A DNA stretch of 54,118 nucleotides, from the NCBI GenBank assembly GCA_044221335.1, contig JBGAPI010000037.1, forward strand, positions 1-54,118, in the 5' to 3' direction. Shown here piece after piece: positions 43,317 to 51,513 of this stretch. A model generated the notes under the pieces. It had not been told where the DNA came from. It saw only the letters and a program-made list of their open reading frames with translations, and made no database searches. The DNA comes from JBGAPI01 sp044221335. Lineage in GTDB: Bacteria > Pseudomonadota > Gammaproteobacteria > Xanthomonadales > Ahniellaceae. Each line of letters opens with the position of its first letter. The first letter of the stretch is position 1. The position numbers and the translations under genes are program-made.

Positions 43317-44903
43317 ATGAACGCCACTCTCGCCGATCCCCCGGCCGCCGCCGATTCCGCCGCCGTGGCGGAGCGCCTGCGCGACCTGCTGCCCCTCCTC
43401 GATGCGGTCGCCGCCGATCATCGCCTGCTGGAGCTGCTGACGCCCGCCGAGCGCGCCCGCGTGCATCAGGCGGTGGCGCGCCTGTACGAGCCGGATCCGG
43501 ATGCGCGCAAGAAGCAGAAGCGTCACGCCAAGCGCGCGGCCTACGAGGAGCGCATCCGCCAGGCCGACGCGGTGCTGGAGGCGACCGGCATCCGCGCGTT
43601 GCGCCGCCGGCCGCCGGTGACCACGCCGAACCTGATCGCGCCGACCGGCTTCGTCGCCGCCGACGTGCCGCGCGATGCGGACGAGAGGGTCGACGCGCCG
43701 CGCGCCGAGCACGTCGCCCCGCAGCACTGCTACGTCTGCAAGCAGAAGTACACGCAGGTGCACCACTTCTACGACGCGATGTGCCCCGCCTGCGCGGAGT
43801 TCAACTTCGCCAAGCGCACCGAGCTCGCCGACCTCTCCGGCCGCGTCGCGCTGCTGACCGGCGGCCGGGTGAAGATCGGCTACCAGGCCGGCCTGAAACT
43901 GCTGCGCGCCGGCGCGTCGCTGATCGTGACCACCCGCTTCCCGCGCGACTCGGCCGCGCGCTACGCGATGGAGCCCGACTTCCAGGACTGGGCGGAACGG
44001 CTCGAGATCTACGGCCTCGACCTGCGCCACACGCCGAGCGTCGAGTCCTTCTGCCAGCACCTGATGGCGACCCGCGATCGCCTCGACTTCATCGTCAACA
44101 ACGCCTGCCAGACGGTGCGCCGGCCGCCGGAGTTCTACCAGCACATGATGGCCCACGAGACCGCCGAGGCGCACGACGCGCCGGCCGCGGTGCGGCGCCT
44201 GCTCGGCAGCTACGAGGGCCTGCGCCGCTACGACGTGCTGCCGGAAGACGCCGCGCGCCAGGCCCTGGCGCGGGCGCAGATCGAGGACGCTCCCGGCCTC
44301 ACCCGCGCGCCGGAGCTGTCGCAGATGCGGCTCCTGCCCGAGGAACTGCTGGGCCAGGCGCACCTGTTCCCCGAGGGCCGCCTGGACAACGACCTGCAGC
44401 AGGTCGACCTGCGCGGCCGCAACTCCTGGCGCCTGCTGCTGGCCGAGGTGCCGACCGTCGAGCTGCTCGAAGTCCAGCTGGTCAACGCGATCGCGCCCTT
44501 CCTGCTGAACGCGCGGCTGAAGCCGCTGATGCTGAAGACGCCCGGACGCGACAAGCACATCGTGAACGTGTCGGCGATGGAAGGCCAGTTCTACCGCACC
44601 GCGAAGACCACCCGCCATCCGCACACCAACATGGCGAAGGCGGCGCTCAACATGATGACCCGCACCTCGGCGACCGACTACCACGCCGACGGCATCCATA
44701 TGAACAGCGTCGACACCGGCTGGATCACCGACGAGGACCCGGTCGCGATCGCCGAGCGCAAGCGCGAGCAGGAGCGCTTTCATCCGCCGCTCGACATCGT
44801 CGACGGCGCCGCCCGCATCGTCGACCCGATCATCGACGGGATCAACACGGGCAAGCACGTGTGGGGGCAGTTCCTGAAGGACTATCGGCCGACCGACTGG
44901 TGA
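43317..44903 (+). CDS. Atypical SDR-family protein with N-terminal Cys cluster and missing catalytic Tyr
   Basis: A 528-residue protein starting 28 bases after the tRNA. The N-terminal 115 residues are helical. A zinc-ribbon-like pattern CYVC...MCPAC lies near 137-160. An SDR Rossmann domain starts around GRVALLTGGRVKIGYQAGLKLLRAG. VNNACQTVRRPPE is the NNAG-equivalent. The region NVSAMEGQFYR...HTNMAKAALNMMTRT aligns with the S-YxxxK active site but has Thr where Tyr is expected, and DTGWITDE follows. Usual SDRs are about 250 residues; this has a long N-terminus and an insertion of about 120. It belongs to a family seen also in fungi and plants. Function unknown. Confidence 0.82.
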   Translation: MNATLADPPAAADSAAVAERLRDLLPLLDAVAADHRLLELLTPAERARVHQAVARLYEPDPDARKKQKRHAKRAAYEERIRQADAVLEATGIRALRRRPPVTTPNLIAPTGFVAADVPRDADERVDAPRAEHVAPQHCYVCKQKYTQVHHFYDAMCPACAEFNFAKRTELADLSGRVALLTGGRVKIGYQAGLKLLRAGASLIVTTRFPRDSAARYAMEPDFQDWAERLEIYGLDLRHTPSVESFCQHLMATRDRLDFIVNNACQTVRRPPEFYQHMMAHETAEAHDAPAAVRRLLGSYEGLRRYDVLPEDAARQALARAQIEDAPGLTRAPELSQMRLLPEELLGQAHLFPEGRLDNDLQQVDLRGRNSWRLLLAEVPTVELLEVQLVNAIAPFLLNARLKPLMLKTPGRDKHIVNVSAMEGQFYRTAKTTRHPHTNMAKAALNMMTRTSATDYHADGIHMNSVDTGWITDEDPVAIAERKREQERFHPPLDIVDGAARIVDPIIDGINTGKHVWGQFLKDYRPTDW

Positions 44904-44946
44904 CCTCCGCGGCGCCGCGGCGACCGGGCCGTCCCTCTCCAAGGGC

Positions 44947-44969
44947 GGCCGGCGCAGGTCGCGCCGGCC
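44947..44969. terminator. Bidirectional GC hairpin between convergent genes
   Basis: GGCCGGCGC-AGGTC-GCGCCGGCC, a 9-bp perfect stem, 43 bases after the SDR stop and 16 bases after the end of the converging regulator gene. No T-run; probably terminator or transcript end stabiliser. Confidence 0.5.
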
Positions 44970-44985
44970 GACCCGGATGGGCGCG

Positions 44986-45693
44986 TCAGGCCAGGCGCTT
45001 CGGCAGGCGGTCGAGGTCGATCTTCTCGAACACGCACAACTCGCCCAGCGCGGCCTCCATCAGCGCCCGGGAATGACCGGTGGCGCGGGCCAGCATCGCG
45101 TGGATGCGGGCGTCGGCGGCGTTGCGGTTCTGGCACTCCCGCGAGTACTGCTCGAAGGCGGCCAGCGCCAGGACCAGGTCGGCGACCTGGTTGGGGCACT
45201 CGCACTGCACCACGCTGCGGATCTCCTGCAGGCTCGCGAGCTGCACGTCGTCGTAGCGCCGGGGTGCCGGTTCCGTGGTCGGTACGCCGCCGCCGGGGGC
45301 GACGGTGGCGCCCGCGGTCCGCAGCTGGGTGACCTCGCGGACGATCAGGTTGATCAGGCTGGCGTGCAGCATGCGGACGCTGATCGGTGCGCGCATGACC
45401 TGGCGGCGGGGGCCGCGCAGCTGCTCGACCACGTCCCAGCGGGCGAACGCATAGACGATCAGGGTCAATTCGGGCCTGCAGCGCTGTTCCAGCCGGGCGA
45501 CCTCCTGCACGGGGTCCTCCCCGAGCAGGGCCAGGTCGAGCACCAGGACCTGCGGACTGCGGCCCGCCAGTTCCATGGAGAACACGTTGAGGTCGCTGGT
45601 CGCGGAGAGCACCTTGAAGTGCTTGGTCTCGGTGGCCGCAGCCTGCGCCATGTAGCTCGGCAGCGTGGCATGCAGGATGGACATCGTGATCAC
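44986..45693 (-). CDS. Receiver-like regulator with Cys motif C-terminal domain
   Basis: A 235-residue protein. Residues about 20-120 look like a degenerate CheY-type receiver (VLVLDLALLGEDP holds one Asp; the acidic pair at the N-terminus and the conserved Lys are not obvious). The C-terminal part (about 140-235) contains IRSVVQCECPNQVADLVLALAAFEQYSREC, resembling the C-terminal region of some light- or B12-responsive MerR regulators; that is recalled, not verified. The start is GTG 45693 because AGGAG (45701-45705) lies 7 bases upstream; the ATG 9 bases in is the alternative. The photolyase lies divergently 375 bases away. Confidence 0.72.
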   Translation of the reverse strand: MITMSILHATLPSYMAQAAATETKHFKVLSATSDLNVFSMELAGRSPQVLVLDLALLGEDPVQEVARLEQRCRPELTLIVYAFARWDVVEQLRGPRRQVMRAPISVRMLHASLINLIVREVTQLRTAGATVAPGGGVPTTEPAPRRYDDVQLASLQEIRSVVQCECPNQVADLVLALAAFEQYSRECQNRNAADARIHAMLARATGHSRALMEAALGELCVFEKIDLDRLPKRLA

Positions 45694-45700
45694 GGCAGTA

Positions 45701-45705
45701 CTCCT
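45701..45705 (-). promoter_or_regulatory. Ribosome binding site deciding the regulator start
   Basis: AGGAG on the minus strand, 7 bases before GTG 45693 and 16 before ATG 45684; spacing favours the GTG. Confidence 0.6.
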
Positions 45706-45906
45706 GGGCAGGAACGAGAAGGCCGGGCAAGCTAGGCGCCCGGGAGTGAATCCGATGTCGACATCGCGACGTCCTGGGCGGCGCACTCCGTCAAGCTTTT
45801 TCAAGCCCGCCGCCGAGCCGCGACATCGGCCGCCGCGCCGCACTGCATCATCCGCCGTTGACGTCCGCTCGCGGAGACTTGCGGCGGACCGTCCAAGCAT
45901 TTCGCC

Positions 45907-46071
45907 ATGAAACGCCCGTCCGAATTTCCGACCAAGACCTGCCTCGCCTGCGGCCGGCCCTACGCCTGGCGGAAGAAGTGGCAACGCTGCTGGGACGAGG
46001 TGCGCTACTGCTCGGAGCGCTGCCGACGTGCACGCCGCGGCCAGCGGACGGCGCCGGTCGTAGCGCCATGA
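45907..46071 (+). CDS. DUF2256 small Cys-rich protein
   Basis: A 54-residue zinc-ribbon-like protein: TKTCLACGRPYAWRKKW then CWDEVRYCSERCRR, with CxxC and CxxxC pairs that suggest one zinc site. DUF2256 genes are known to sit beside cryptochrome/photolyase genes. Here its TGA stop overlaps the photolyase ATG (ATGA at 46068-46071), so the two should be co-translated. It is too short for common ORF cutoffs and easily missed. Confidence 0.88.
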   Translation: MKRPSEFPTKTCLACGRPYAWRKKWQRCWDEVRYCSERCRRARRGQRTAPVVAP

Positions 46072-47639
46072 ACGCCTTGCGCCTGATCCTCGGCGATCAG
46101 CTCTCGCCCACCCTCGCCACGCTGTCGGACCTCGATCCGGCCGACGATGTCGTGCTGTTCCTGGAGGTCGACGCCGAGGCCCGCTACGTGCCGCATCACC
46201 CGCAGAAGATCGCGCTGGTGCTGGCCGCGATGCGCCACTTCGCCGACGAACTCCGGGAGCGTGGCGTCCGGGTCGACTACGTGCGGCTCGACGATCCCGG
46301 CAACCGCGGCAGCTTCGACGTCGAACTCGAGCGCGCGATCGCGCGGCACCGGCCGCGGCGCGTGGTGGTGACCGAGCCCGGCGAATGGCGGGTCTGGGAG
46401 ATGATGCAGACGTGGTCGCGCCGATTCGGCTTGCCGGTGGACGTCCGCGAGGACGATCGCTTCCTGTGTTCACGGGCGGAGTTTTCCGCGTGGGCCGCGG
46501 GAAGACGGCAGTTCCGGATGGAGTACTTCTACCGCGAGATGCGGCGACGGAGCGGCTGGCTGATGGACGGCGCGCAGCCGCTCGGCGGGCGCTGGAATTT
46601 CGACAGCGAGAATCGCAAGGCGCTGCCGCCGGGCGTGACGCCGCCGCCGGCGTTGCGCTTCGTCCCCGACGCCGGGACCCGGGAGGTGATCGCGCTGGTC
46701 CGCGATCGCTACTCCGGCCACTTCGGTTCGCTCGACGACTTCGGTTGGCCGGTGACCCGCACCGAGGCTCTGGCGGCGCTGGCGCACTTCGTCGAACACG
46801 CGCTCCCGCGCTTCGGTGATTTCCAGGACGCGATGGCCCAGGGGCGGCCGTGGCTGTTCCACTCGCTGCTGTCGACCAGTCTCAACCTCGGCCTCCTCGA
46901 TCCCCGCGAGGTGTGCGGCGCCGCGATCGCCGCCCATGCCGCCGGGCGAGCGCCGCTGCCGGCGGTCGAGGGCTTCGTGCGGCAGATCCTCGGATGGCGC
47001 GAATACGTGCGCGGCCTGTACTGGCTGAAGATGCCGGGCTACGCGGAAAGCAACGCGCTCGCCGCCGACCGGCCGCTGCCGCCGCTGTACTGGGGCGCGC
47101 CGACGCGGATGAACTGCCTCCGGCAAGTGGTCGAGGACACCCGCCGCAACGCCTACGCGCATCACATCCAGCGGCTGATGGTGACCGGCAACTTCGCATT
47201 GCTCGCGGGCATCGCGCCGGCCGAGGTCGAGGCCTGGTACCTCGCCGTGTACGCGGACGCATTCGACTGGGTCGAGCTGCCGAATACCCACGGCATGGTG
47301 CTGTTCGCCGATGGCGGGCTGCTGGCCTCGAAGCCCTATGCCGCTTCCGGCGCCTACATCGACCGGATGACGGACTACTGCCGGCGCTGTCACTTCGATC
47401 CGAAGCGGAAGCATGGCGAGGGCGCGTGCCCGTTCAACCTGCTCTACTGGCACTTCCTGGCGCGCAACGAGGCGCGACTGGCGGGCAATCCGCGGCTGGC
47501 GATGCCCTACCGCACGCTGCGCACGATGGCGCCGGAACGGCGTGCGGCGATCCTGGGGGAGGCCGAGGCCTTCCTTGCCGCTCTCGCCGACCCTGCCCGG
47601 GGCAGCGATTCCCAGCTTGAACTCGGGCTTTCGTCCTGA
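46068..47639 (+). CDS. phrB: Iron-sulfur (6-4) photolyase (FeS-BCP/PhrB type)
   Basis: A 523-residue photolyase/cryptochrome-related flavoprotein that probably repairs UV (6-4) photoproducts with light. The N-terminal alpha/beta domain begins LRLILGDQLSP, and the FAD-binding domain contains GWREYVRGLYWLKMPGY and HHIQRLMVTGNFALLAG. Four cysteines fall at residues 350 (NCLRQ), 438 and 441 (YCRRC) and 454 (ACPFN), exactly the positions of the [4Fe-4S] ligands in Agrobacterium PhrB. Length is normal. It is coupled to DUF2256 and adjacent to a divergent regulator. Confidence 0.95.
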   Translation: MNALRLILGDQLSPTLATLSDLDPADDVVLFLEVDAEARYVPHHPQKIALVLAAMRHFADELRERGVRVDYVRLDDPGNRGSFDVELERAIARHRPRRVVVTEPGEWRVWEMMQTWSRRFGLPVDVREDDRFLCSRAEFSAWAAGRRQFRMEYFYREMRRRSGWLMDGAQPLGGRWNFDSENRKALPPGVTPPPALRFVPDAGTREVIALVRDRYSGHFGSLDDFGWPVTRTEALAALAHFVEHALPRFGDFQDAMAQGRPWLFHSLLSTSLNLGLLDPREVCGAAIAAHAAGRAPLPAVEGFVRQILGWREYVRGLYWLKMPGYAESNALAADRPLPPLYWGAPTRMNCLRQVVEDTRRNAYAHHIQRLMVTGNFALLAGIAPAEVEAWYLAVYADAFDWVELPNTHGMVLFADGGLLASKPYAASGAYIDRMTDYCRRCHFDPKRKHGEGACPFNLLYWHFLARNEARLAGNPRLAMPYRTLRTMAPERRAAILGEAEAFLAALADPARGSDSQLELGLSS

Positions 47640-47672
47640 CGTCCCTGCGACGGTCCGCGGCCGACCGCTCGC

Positions 47673-48548
47673 CTAGCGGCTCGGCGAGCCGGTGGGGCGC
47701 CTGCTCCTCGGGCGATTGGCCGGCGCTCGAGCGAACAGGGCCCGTGCCCGGTCGGACTGCTCCGCGACGAGGTGCACGACGGACGCCAGCCGATCGGCAT
47801 GATGGCGCCAGGTCTCCGGCGCGGGCGAGCTCGCCGCGCTGCGCCCGGTGCCGACACGGACGGGCACGGGGTCGAGCGGGAGACCGAGGAAAGCGCAAAG
47901 GCGTGCGAGTTCCGGCTGCGGCGTCTCGAGAACGCGGTCGTAACTGGTGACGCACCAGGCTTCCGGGTCCAGCGCCTCGAGATCGTCCAGCAGCAGCCGC
48001 GTGCAGGTACTCCATTGGCGCGCGACCACTTCGGCCAGTGGTCGCCCGCGGCTCTCGCGCCAGCCCGGCGTCAGGAGCAAGGACCACGGCGGGCCGTCCC
48101 AGTCGGGCAAGGTCGGACAGGTGACGTAGTTCCCCGAGCTCCAGGCGTCGAGCATGCCGGACAGGGTCTCGCGGACGTCGCGGAACAGGTAGACGAAGCG
48201 CGCCGCCGGGAAGATCGCGGACAGGAAGGGAACGCGCAACGCGTTGCGGGGCGCGGCATCGAGCAGCACCGGCGCCCGGCCGTCGACTGGCCGCAGGCGG
48301 GGCGCGAGCCCATCGACGATGGCCTGCTTGAGCTCCGAGGTGGCGTCGCGGAGGACCAGGCGATGAGAATCGTGGCCACGCTGTCCGGCGTCGAGTCCGG
48401 GGCACGCGTCGATCCAGTTGCGATCGTCGATGCGGACGACTCCGGGAACGCGCGACAACATCCCGGACAGGCGCGAGGCCCCGGAGCGCGGCGCGCCGAC
48501 AATGAAGATCGGCGCGGGGACGGAGGAAGAATCTGTGACTTCGATCAT
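47673..48548 (-). CDS. Sulfotransferase family protein
   Basis: A 291-residue PAPS-dependent sulfotransferase-fold protein. The 5'-phosphosulfate loop is IFIVGAPRSGASRL (usual form GxPRSGTT; here Ala-Ser replaces Thr-Thr), and the 3'-phosphate region is RFVYLFRDVRETLSGML. A C-terminal Arg/Pro-rich tail follows. The start MIEVTDSSS was selected near the hydrophobic first strand; upstream in-frame residues are atypical. It is the only sulfur-transfer gene in the window. Acceptor unknown. Confidence 0.85.
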   Translation of the reverse strand: MIEVTDSSSVPAPIFIVGAPRSGASRLSGMLSRVPGVVRIDDRNWIDACPGLDAGQRGHDSHRLVLRDATSELKQAIVDGLAPRLRPVDGRAPVLLDAAPRNALRVPFLSAIFPAARFVYLFRDVRETLSGMLDAWSSGNYVTCPTLPDWDGPPWSLLLTPGWRESRGRPLAEVVARQWSTCTRLLLDDLEALDPEAWCVTSYDRVLETPQPELARLCAFLGLPLDPVPVRVGTGRSAASSPAPETWRHHADRLASVVHLVAEQSDRARALFARAPANRPRSRRPTGSPSR

Positions 48549-48668
48549 GGACCGGAGGAGCGGGCGCGTGATTGCGAGGTTACAGCGTCGCAACCTAGAC
48601 TCGGCGTCTACGCTGCCGATCGTTGCCAAGGGGGCCACGACGTCGCAGGTGCACGCTCGGGGGAGCCA

Positions 48669-50870
48669 TGAAACACCAAGGACACACGCCGGATTCCGCG
48701 CTCGCTTCAATGAGCCCGACGATGAGCGCCGCCGACCTCAGGCGCCTGCAGGAAGCCCTCAAGCGATTGTTGCCGGGCGCGATGGTGGTCGGCGCCAGCG
48801 TCGGCCTCGGCTTCAGCCCGGAAGGCGCCGCGGCCACCTTCCAGGTCACCAACCTCAACGATGCCGGTGCCGGCAGCCTGCGCGACGCGATCGCCCAGGC
48901 CAACGGCGCCGCCGGGGCCGACGTCGTCACCTTCCAGGCGGGCCTGACCGGGACCATCCCGCTGACCACCGGGCAGCTGAAGATCACGGACTCGCTGACC
49001 ATCACCGGCCCCGGGCCGGCGATGCTGTCGGTCAGTGGCACCAACGCCTCGCGGGTGTTCTACGTGTACGCGGGCGCGTCGACGCTCGACGTGACGATCT
49101 CCGGCCTGACCGTTACCGGTGGCTCGGCGAATATCGGCGCCGGCATCCTCGATCGCGACGAGAACCTGACCCTCGACAACGTCACGATCCGCGGCAACGC
49201 CGCAACCGGCGACGGCGGCGGCCTGTGGGCCGACGGCTTCAACATGAGCCTGACGGTGCGCAATTCGACCCTGAGCGGCAACACCTCGGGCGACGACGGC
49301 GGTGGCGTCTACATCGAGGACACCGGCGGCACCTTCACCTTCCAGAACACCGTGGTCACCGGCAATACCGCCTCGGGCAATGGCGGCGGCGTCTACCTCT
49401 ACGACCCCGACCACGACATCCTGATCGACAATTGCACCGTCTCCGGAAACACCGCCGGCGTGCGTGGCGGTGGCGTCTACATCTATAGCCTGGATGGCGG
49501 CGTGGTGACGATGCAGTCGACCACGATCTCGGGCAACAGCGCCGCTTCCGGTGGCGGATTCTCGTTCTATAAGCCGGACCTGCCGGCGTCCGTCGTCGAC
49601 ACGACCATTGCCAGCAACAGCGCGACCGCCGGCACAGGCGGCGGTGTGTACATCAACCAAGTGAACGGCCTCACGTTCTCCAATTCGACGATCGCCGGAA
49701 ACACCGCCAGCGCTGCCGGCGGCGGCATCCACCTGCAGATCGGTGGGAATCCCTTGCCTCTGCGCAACATGATCGTCGGCGACAACACGGGCGGATCCAA
49801 CAACGACCTCGACGGCAGCTTCAACGTCGGCTTCTCGCTGATCGAGTCTCCGGGCAGCGCCACCCTCAGTGGACCGGGCAGCAACCTCCTCAACGTCGAC
49901 GGCCAGCTCGGCGCGCTGCAGAACAATGGCGGCAGCACACTGACCAAGAAGCCCGCGAGTACCAGCCCGGCGGTGAATGCCGGCGATCCGGCGTTTGCAG
50001 CGCCGCCGGCGGTCGACCAGCGTGGCCTGGCACGAGTGAGCGGCGGGCGGATCGACATGGGGGCCGTGGAGCTCAATCCGGGCACCGTACAGTTCGCGTC
50101 GGCCACCGCCAGCGTCAATGAGCCGAGCGGCCCTGCGGCGCTCAGTGTCACCCGCACCGGCGGCAGCGACGGAGCGATCTCGGTCGGTGCCACCACTGCG
50201 GACGGCACGGCCTTGGCGGGCAGCGACTACACGGCAACCACGGCCACCATCAACTTTGCCGACAACGACGCGGCCGCGAAGACGCTGAACGTGCCGATCA
50301 TCAACGATACCGCGGTCGAGCCGAACGAGACCTTCAGCGCGACGCTGTCGGGCCCGACCGGCGGCGCCACGCTGGGCGCAGTGACCAGCGCGACCGTGAC
50401 GATCGTCAGCGAGGACGTCAACCCGCCCGGCAGCGTGCAGCTGTCGGTGGCGAAGGCGTGAGCGTCAGCGAGGCGGCGGGCTGCGGTCACACTGACGGTG
50501 AGTCGCGTCGGCGGCAACGGCGGGGCCGTGTCGGTCTTCCGCGACCACGGGCAGGTCCGCGATCTCCGGTGTCGACTTCACCAGCACCAGCCTGGCACCT
50601 TGAACTGGGCGGACGGCGATGGTGCCGACAAGACCATCGTGGTGCCGATCATCAACGACGTCGACTTCGAGCCGATCGAGACCTTCACCGCGTCACCCTG
50701 TCCAACCCGCAGGGGGGCCACCCTGGGTGGCGTCGCGATCCACGACGGTGTCCATCCTCAGTGACGACAACCCCAACGTCCCGACCCTGTCCACGATCGG
50801 CGGCCTGCTGCTCGCGGCCCTGGCCGGCATCGGCGGACTGCTGGGTCTGAGGCGCCGCAACTGCCCGGCG
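48669..50870 (+). pseudogene. Beta-helix / Calx-beta surface protein with IPTL-CTERM-like end, frameshifted
   Basis: A long exported protein whose intact frame runs 48669-50461 (597 residues). It has a signal/anchor region (LPGAMVVGASVGLGFSPEGAAA), a right-handed parallel beta-helix with recurrent GNTASGNGGGVYL-type turns (about 95-440), a choice-of-anchor-like segment (SPAVNAGDPAF, DQRGLARVSGGRIDMGAVEL) and one Calx-beta domain (about 475-585). After 50461 a second Calx-beta (IIND.DFEPIETFT) and an IPTL-CTERM-like anchor (VPTLSTIGGLLLAALAG..., RRR end) continue across at least six frame changes in about 300 bases. Either the gene is decayed or the assembly has indels. Probable role: outer-surface protein sorted by its C-terminus. 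Confidence 0.75.
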
Positions 50871-51237
50871 TCCGCGCTGGCCTTCTGCCTTGCGACCGCC
50901 GGCCTGCTGGCGGGCGGGCACCACTTATGCGGTCGAGCGCGACAGCGTGCGGCGGCTCGATGCGGCACGCTGCAGCAGGCGACCGTCAGCGGCGACCGGA
51001 TCCACCTGGTGCTCGCGGATGGTCGGGTGATCAGGCGCGCCTCGACCAGTTGCGTCTGGTCGACCGTCGCGGCGACGGGCGCCGCGCTGACGGTGAGCTC
51101 GTTGTCCAGCGGGATGCCGGTGCGGGTGAAGCAGCACTTCGGCACTGACGGCCAGCTCATACGTCAAGGTGAAGGTCTACGACTCCGCCAAGCGCGCGGC
51201 GGCCGACGCCAGTAGCCACCGCCGGGAGTTGTCCTGA
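50871..51237 (+). pseudogene. Remnant of a small secreted protein, frameshifted
   Basis: Pieces in different frames read as one protein: a signal-like CPASALAFCLATAGLLAGG, then YAVERDS..., TLQQATVSGDRIHLVLADGRVI, LTVSSLSSGMPVRVKQHFGTDGQLI and VKVYDSAKRAAADASSHRRELS ending at TGA 51235-51237. At least three frame changes are needed. It follows the IPTL-CTERM protein and suffers the same type of breaks. Function not recognised. Confidence 0.5.
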
Positions 51238-51247
51238 AATACCATGG

Positions 51248-51275
51248 GCGCGCCGCCGGCTGGAGGGCGGCGCGC
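51248..51275 (+). terminator. GC hairpin after the broken secreted-protein gene
   Basis: GCGCGCCGCC / GGCGGCGCGC, a 10-bp perfect stem with an 8-base loop, 10 bases after the TGA; no T-run. Terminator-like. Confidence 0.5.
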
Positions 51276-51329
51276 TGTGCTTCGTCTACAAACTCGACCT
51301 CTGCGCCGCTGGCGGTCGCCGTCACTCTA

Positions 51330-51400
51330 TCAGACCGGCATCCTCCGGGAATAGAAGTCGGACAGCCGCTCCGCCGCAGGCGGATCGAGGTTGCTCAAGG
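51330..51400 (-). pseudogene. 3' end of an interrupted gene, left of the IS
   Basis: On the minus strand an open frame reads TLSNLDPPAAERLSDFYSRRMPV and stops at TGA (51332-51330). The IS boundary is at 51401 and the frame's upstream part would lie across the element. Which gene it belonged to is not recognised. Confidence 0.35.
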
Positions 51401-51513
51401 TGTTGGCGCCGACCGAAAATTGACCCACATATGAGGCTTCTGCCGATCAAAAGTGACCCGGGTGTTCAACCTACCCTGCGGCGTTTGTCCGCAGGGAAAC
51501 TGGAGTGATCACC

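Noticed and set aside
43232..44942. Long minus-strand frame antisense to the atypical SDR
   Set aside because: It is a shadow of the SDR gene and crosses the tRNA; no motifs.
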